NCBI RefSeq assembly: GCF_009928445.1
Contig: NZ_JAABNO010000007.1
Span: 177,992 to 241,991, forward strand
Direction: 5' to 3'
From: Clostridium sp. C8-1-8
GTDB taxonomy: Bacteria; Bacillota; Clostridia; Clostridiales; Clostridiaceae
Length of the DNA stretch: 64,000 nt
Shown here: piece by piece, positions 60,899 through 64,000 of the stretch
How the letters are laid out: the number at the start of each line of letters is the position of its first letter
How positions within the stretch are numbered: the first letter of the stretch is position 1
Position numbers and translations under genes: made by a program
Notes under the pieces: generated by a model
The model's input: only the letters and a program-made list of their open reading frames with translations
Told to the model about the DNA's origin: nothing
The model's database searches: none

Positions 60899-61876
60899 AT
60901 GGTTAAAACAAAATCAAAAGGTTACAAATTAGGAATGGTTAACAAGCAAGGAATGTTATTTAAGGACTTGTGTGAGATGTATTTTAAAAGGTGTGAAGCA
61001 AATGGTGTGTCACATCATACCACCAACGGATACAAGAATATATTAAAGTATTTCTATGAATATTTACAATATGAAGGTGTGTCAGAGGAGTTTTATTGCC
61101 ATGAGTTTACTGCATATACTTTTGAAAATTTCAAGGTACACATAAAGCATGTAAGGAAAGTTAAGGATATTACAGTTAATAGTTATATCAGAAACCTTAC
61201 ACCAATGTTATCTTACGGAATGGAGTTAGGATACATTGAAAAGTTTCCGTACTCTTATGTTAAGCATCAAGAAGTATTCAAAGATATTTACACTGAAGAG
61301 GAATTGAAGATATTGCTTAAAAAACCTTCGGAAGAGGATACTACCAACAGGTTTGCAGAATTTAGGAATTGGGCAATCATAAACTTCTTATTAGGTACTG
61401 GTATAAGGGCATTAGAGTTAAGAGAGTTGAAAATAAGTAATATAGATTTAAGAGAGGGTCTGATAAATCTTTCTCATACTAAAAATAAAAAACCAAGACA
61501 AGTTCCAATAAGTAATGTGCTACACAAGGTGTTAGTTGAATACTTACAAGTAAGAGGTGGTTCACCAAATGACTATTTATTCTGTACTTCTTACGGAGAG
61601 AGAATGCCAAGGACTACCTTGCAGATGGGCATAATTAAGTATGCTAAAAGGAGAGGTGTATTTAGATACTCACTACATCTATTCCGTCATACATTTGCTA
61701 CCTTATTCCTAAGAGAAGGTGGTGATATATATACTCTTAAAAGATTGTTAGGACATAGTAGTTATCGAATGACAGAATATTACTTACACCTTGCTGGAAA
61801 GGATTTAAAATGTGCTACTGCATTTAATCCGTTAGATAAGATTAAGGTGGAAAATACAATGATTAAAAGGAAATAG
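60899..61876 (+). CDS. tyrosine recombinase (integrase)
   Basis: 325 residues. N-terminal SAM-like core-binding domain (about 18-125: LCEMYFKRCEANGVSHHTTNGYKNILKYF), catalytic domain from about 135. Catalytic residues are all readable: Arg in GTGIRALELREL near 175, Lys in HTKNKKPRQVPIS, HLFRH near 268, and LGHSSYRMTEYYLHL with His and Tyr near 290-300. No long N-terminal arm-binding domain. TTGGAGG precedes the ATG. Position after guaA suggests it drives integration of a guaA-targeted element. Confidence 0.88.
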   Translation: MVKTKSKGYKLGMVNKQGMLFKDLCEMYFKRCEANGVSHHTTNGYKNILKYFYEYLQYEGVSEEFYCHEFTAYTFENFKVHIKHVRKVKDITVNSYIRNLTPMLSYGMELGYIEKFPYSYVKHQEVFKDIYTEEELKILLKKPSEEDTTNRFAEFRNWAIINFLLGTGIRALELRELKISNIDLREGLINLSHTKNKKPRQVPISNVLHKVLVEYLQVRGGSPNDYLFCTSYGERMPRTTLQMGIIKYAKRRGVFRYSLHLFRHTFATLFLREGGDIYTLKRLLGHSSYRMTEYYLHLAGKDLKCATAFNPLDKIKVENTMIKRK

Positions 61877-62323
61877 TTTATGTTGGACGTATATTTATAT
61901 ATAAATGAAGTTTTTGTGACATATGGTGACACTTACAAAACCATTGAAAATACTCATTCTAGAGGGGGATTAGGTTAGCTTTGAATGGGGAAAAACAGGA
62001 CTTTTGCTTAAATACAAATCCGTAAATTTTCTAGGGACGCATACAAACGTAACAAAAAGGAAGTATTTTAGCCTCCCCATACCAATAAAAAACAGTTCCA
62101 TTAGTATTTATTAACTCGTTAAATCATTATAAGAGAGGTTTTATTAAAATAGGGTGTAATACTTAACTGCTTCGTTATCACTCAGCAATTACATAGTGTT
62201 TAAGTTAATTCCTAAAGTATCTGAATCCGTTAGGATTCTATGTATTACTAAAGAGAGTACTAACCAATGTCTAATTACTAAGGGCTATATAACGGAGATT
62301 CTATTTAATGAGTATTAACCTAT

Positions 62324-62525
62324 TTACAATTTAGCCATCCAATGAAGTAAAAGGGACATAGCTAAATCCTCATTCCCCAATAGCACTCCTGCTACCTTCT
62401 CCCATGTTTGTTTTAAGGTCAATTCCTTAGGGTTCAATCCATGTAAAAACCCATCACACATTCAATAAGAATGAATCCGTAGAAGTTTATAGCAGCGGCA
62501 TCTACGATTACCTTGGAGTTTTATA
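62324..62525 (-). pseudogene. frameshifted coding remnant of unknown family
   Basis: The minus strand has a 45-codon ORF (62461 to 62324; HGLNPKELTLKQTWEKVAGV, then LLGNEDLAMSLLLHWMAKL) without a ribosome-binding site. Immediately upstream another frame reads KVIVDAAAINFYGFILIECV. The two frames join smoothly if one T is added to a T5 run, giving about 65 contiguous protein-like residues. The 5' part is missing. No family recognised. Confidence 0.35.
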
Positions 62526-62574
62526 GGAAACTCTCAGCTTCTAACCTTTATAAAAAACTTCTTCCTACTATATA

Positions 62575-62607
62575 TAACAAGTTTATGTACTATGAATGGG
62601 ACAAAAT
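62575..62607 (+). repeat. direct repeat, copy 1
   Basis: TAACAAGTTTATGTAC followed by TATGAATGGGACAAAAT; the second copy is at 63751-63782. It lies 60 bases before the 137-residue gene. Confidence 0.75.
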
Positions 62608-62666
62608 TAGGTATTCTATTCCGATTTAAATTACTGTAATTACATGATATAATCTAATCAATATTA

Positions 62667-63080
62667 ATGATTAGACTTTGTAAGAAAAGACGAAATAAAG
62701 GTGTATTTTATATCAGAAAGGCTAGTGAGTATATGTCTTGTATTGCCCAATTTGGTATTATAGATGAATTTGAAAAAGATAAAGATTATTCATGTTATGA
62801 ACCTCAAAGATATAGATGTATTTATATTAATGACGATATTTTGAATGATTGGTGGAATGAATTGACTTTAATTAAAACGTACTTTCATTGCTATAGTAGA
62901 CCGAGTTTTGCACTTGCAAGATGGGGAGTTACTCTTATTCCTCCAGAATCATTAGAGGCTTTTTATACCATTGTATCAAATGATAAGCGTTCTAAATCAT
63001 CAAAAGAACTTATTGATTTAATGATATTACTACGAAAGGCTATTTCTAAAAATAAATATGTCATTCATTATGGCGTATAA
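62667..63080 (+). CDS. hypothetical protein of the guaA element
   Basis: 137 residues, not recognised. It has no signal or membrane segment; a Trp/Tyr/Phe-rich central part (DDILNDWWNELTLIKTYFHC, then ARWGVTLIPPESLEAFYTIV) suggests a compact alpha/beta fold. No good ribosome-binding site precedes ATG 62667; an internal ATG at codon 23 is possible. Its size and context next to another small acidic protein resemble immunity-type genes, but this is speculative. Confidence 0.5.
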   Translation: MIRLCKKRRNKGVFYIRKASEYMSCIAQFGIIDEFEKDKDYSCYEPQRYRCIYINDDILNDWWNELTLIKTYFHCYSRPSFALARWGVTLIPPESLEAFYTIVSNDKRSKSSKELIDLMILLRKAISKNKYVIHYGV

Positions 63081-63156
63081 AACTGATACTAAATTTTCTT
63101 GAAAAGTTACTGAATTGTAATTTAAGATGTTTTAATTGAGTTGAAGGGAAACCATT

Positions 63157-63465
63157 ATGAAAAATATAGATTTTGGTAAAGGTATAGTAACATATAATGA
63201 TTTTAACATTGACATTACTAATCCGCTAGAAAATCAGATATGGGAATTAAAGCAGGACTTGTTACAAGTAAATTATTCAGATAAGCATGATAATACTTAT
63301 ATTCTTGACATTGGGTGGTATCCTGAATTTAATCTAAAAGGTGCTTTTAAGATAGTTCTCATTAGAAATTTTGATTGGGATAATCCTATGATTATGAAAA
63401 AAAGTAACTATGAAGACTTCTATAGTATTCTGGCTAATTGTGTTGATTATGCAAATAGACTTTAG
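63157..63465 (+). CDS. hypothetical protein, possibly immunity-like
   Basis: 102 residues, acidic and aromatic (Asp/Asn/Tyr/Trp-rich), not recognised. The segment YILDIGWYPEFNLKGAFKIV followed by LIRNFDWDNP resembles the style of small immunity proteins associated with polymorphic toxins, but no named family could be assigned. A weak GAAGGGAAA lies upstream of the ATG. Same direction as the 137-residue gene, 76 bases after it. Confidence 0.5.
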   Translation: MKNIDFGKGIVTYNDFNIDITNPLENQIWELKQDLLQVNYSDKHDNTYILDIGWYPEFNLKGAFKIVLIRNFDWDNPMIMKKSNYEDFYSILANCVDYANRL

Positions 63466-63584
63466 TTCACATTATTCTTGCAAGATGCATCAAAGTAGAA
63501 TTGCAGAATGTAGGTGAAAAGCTTATCCGTCACAAGCTTAGGATAGGTTTATAAACAGCATTAAGATATATAGAATTTGAAAAA

Positions 63585-63633
63585 ATAGCCTTACTGTCTA
63601 AATTAACGGATAGTAAGGCATTTTCTTTTTATT
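63585..63633 (+). terminator. terminator in the guaA element
   Basis: GCCTTACTGTC (63588-63598) / GATAGTAAGGC (63609-63619) with ATTTTCTTTTT after it; the loop carries TTAACGG. Confidence 0.8.
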
Positions 63634-63750
63634 CACCCATCTTCCGATAGTACACATCATTAATCTCTCCGTTATTTTAGAGGTTTCTATTAGTATCTAT
63701 ATCCTAACGGATATTATTTCTTTTTCTAATTAAAACCCCCTATAGTAATT

Positions 63751-63782
63751 TAACAAGTTATTTTACCTGAATGGGACAAAAT
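63751..63782 (+). repeat. direct repeat, copy 2
   Basis: TAACAAGTTATTTTACC then TGAATGGGACAAAAT, matching 62575-62607 with a few differences in the middle. Confidence 0.75.
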
Positions 63783-64000
63783 GTACAAAACTATTTTCAA
63801 AAGCTTGTCTAATACGGAACCCAACTTTTTAAAATCAATTTAAACTTGCATGACAGATCTTACAAGATTTTAAAATTTTCCTATAGCTAGCTAGTGTGTT
63901 TTTTATCTTAAGTCATAGGGAAATGGTATAAGTCCTTTAATTAATTGTAAATGTCAACGTCAAAATGTTGAAAAGTTCCAACATGAAAATGCATAATTAT

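Larger units (their letters stand above)
61877..62666 (+). other. 790-base non-coding stretch in the integrated element
   Basis: No intact + strand gene. Holds CCGTTA/TAACGG motifs (62227, 62290), a palindrome ATCCGTTAGGAT (62225-62236), a minus-strand coding remnant (62324-62525) and the first copy of a ~33-base direct repeat (62575-62607). Confidence 0.6.
63466..64000 (+). other. 535-base non-coding end of the window
   Basis: No gene. Contains the terminator at 63585, TAACGG/CCGTTA motifs at 63604, 63669 and 63705 (the last in ATCCTAACGGAT), and the second direct repeat at 63751-63782. The element continues beyond the window. Confidence 0.55.

Overview
The window is AT-rich, densely coded low-GC Gram-positive DNA. 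It carries a butyryl-CoA synthesis operon (crt-bcd-etfB-etfA-hbd) beside rex, a CIRCE-controlled groESL, a Gram-positive type IV pilus operon and guaB/guaA. Together these point to a butyrate-pathway anaerobe of the genus Clostridium (cluster I). No rRNA or tRNA gene was seen.

Layout. 1-7.4 kb is an accessory patch: a cell-wall amidase remnant, two small membrane proteins, about 1.2 kb of decayed DNA, a 52-codon ORF, an HTH+TPR regulator of RRNPP type, a SUFU-domain protein, a histidinol-phosphatase, a TPR-only protein and a divergent 9-codon micro-ORF with its own terminator. 7.4-10.4 kb is a metal-resistance unit: an ArsR/CadC repressor with a clear promoter/operator, and a CadA-type ATPase. 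10.5-23.2 kb is the branched-chain amino-acid cluster ilvN-cimA-leuC-leuD-leuB-ilvD-ilvB-leuA-ilvC behind a T-box leader whose specifier reads as isoleucine (ATC). With cimA present and no ilvA in the cluster, isoleucine is probably made through citramalate, with LeuBCD serving two pathways. 23.2-24.1 kb holds a stand-alone small RNA gene facing a ferritin gene.

24.6-32.2 kb is the redox/butyrate block: rex, crt, bcd, etfB, etfA, hbd and an iron-type alcohol dehydrogenase. 33-39 kb has an OGG1-like glycosylase, a small HNH protein, a TVP38/VTT membrane protein, an internally duplicated O-antigen-ligase-like protein and a TIGR01906 membrane protein. 39.4-41.4 kb is groES-groEL. 41.7-56.9 kb is a type IV pilus locus (pilD, pilB, pilC, pilA, pilM, pilN, pilO, three minor pilins, then a 1149-residue DUF5057-like surface protein). 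57.2-60.7 kb is guaB under a guanine riboswitch, then guaA. A tyrosine recombinase directly after the guaA 3' end, followed by unrecognised genes and repeats, marks the left end of an integrated element that runs off the window.

Beyond the genes, the window has several families of dispersed structured DNA: a ~130 bp MITE-like long hairpin (three copies), a two-hairpin element ahead of ilvN, rex and the ligase gene, a triplicated hairpin/ribosome-binding-site unit ahead of bcd, and CCGTTA motifs plus a ~33 bp direct repeat in the guaA element. These and the stand-alone RNA are the most novel-looking parts. Functional calls rest on motif recognition from the sequence; no database search was run.
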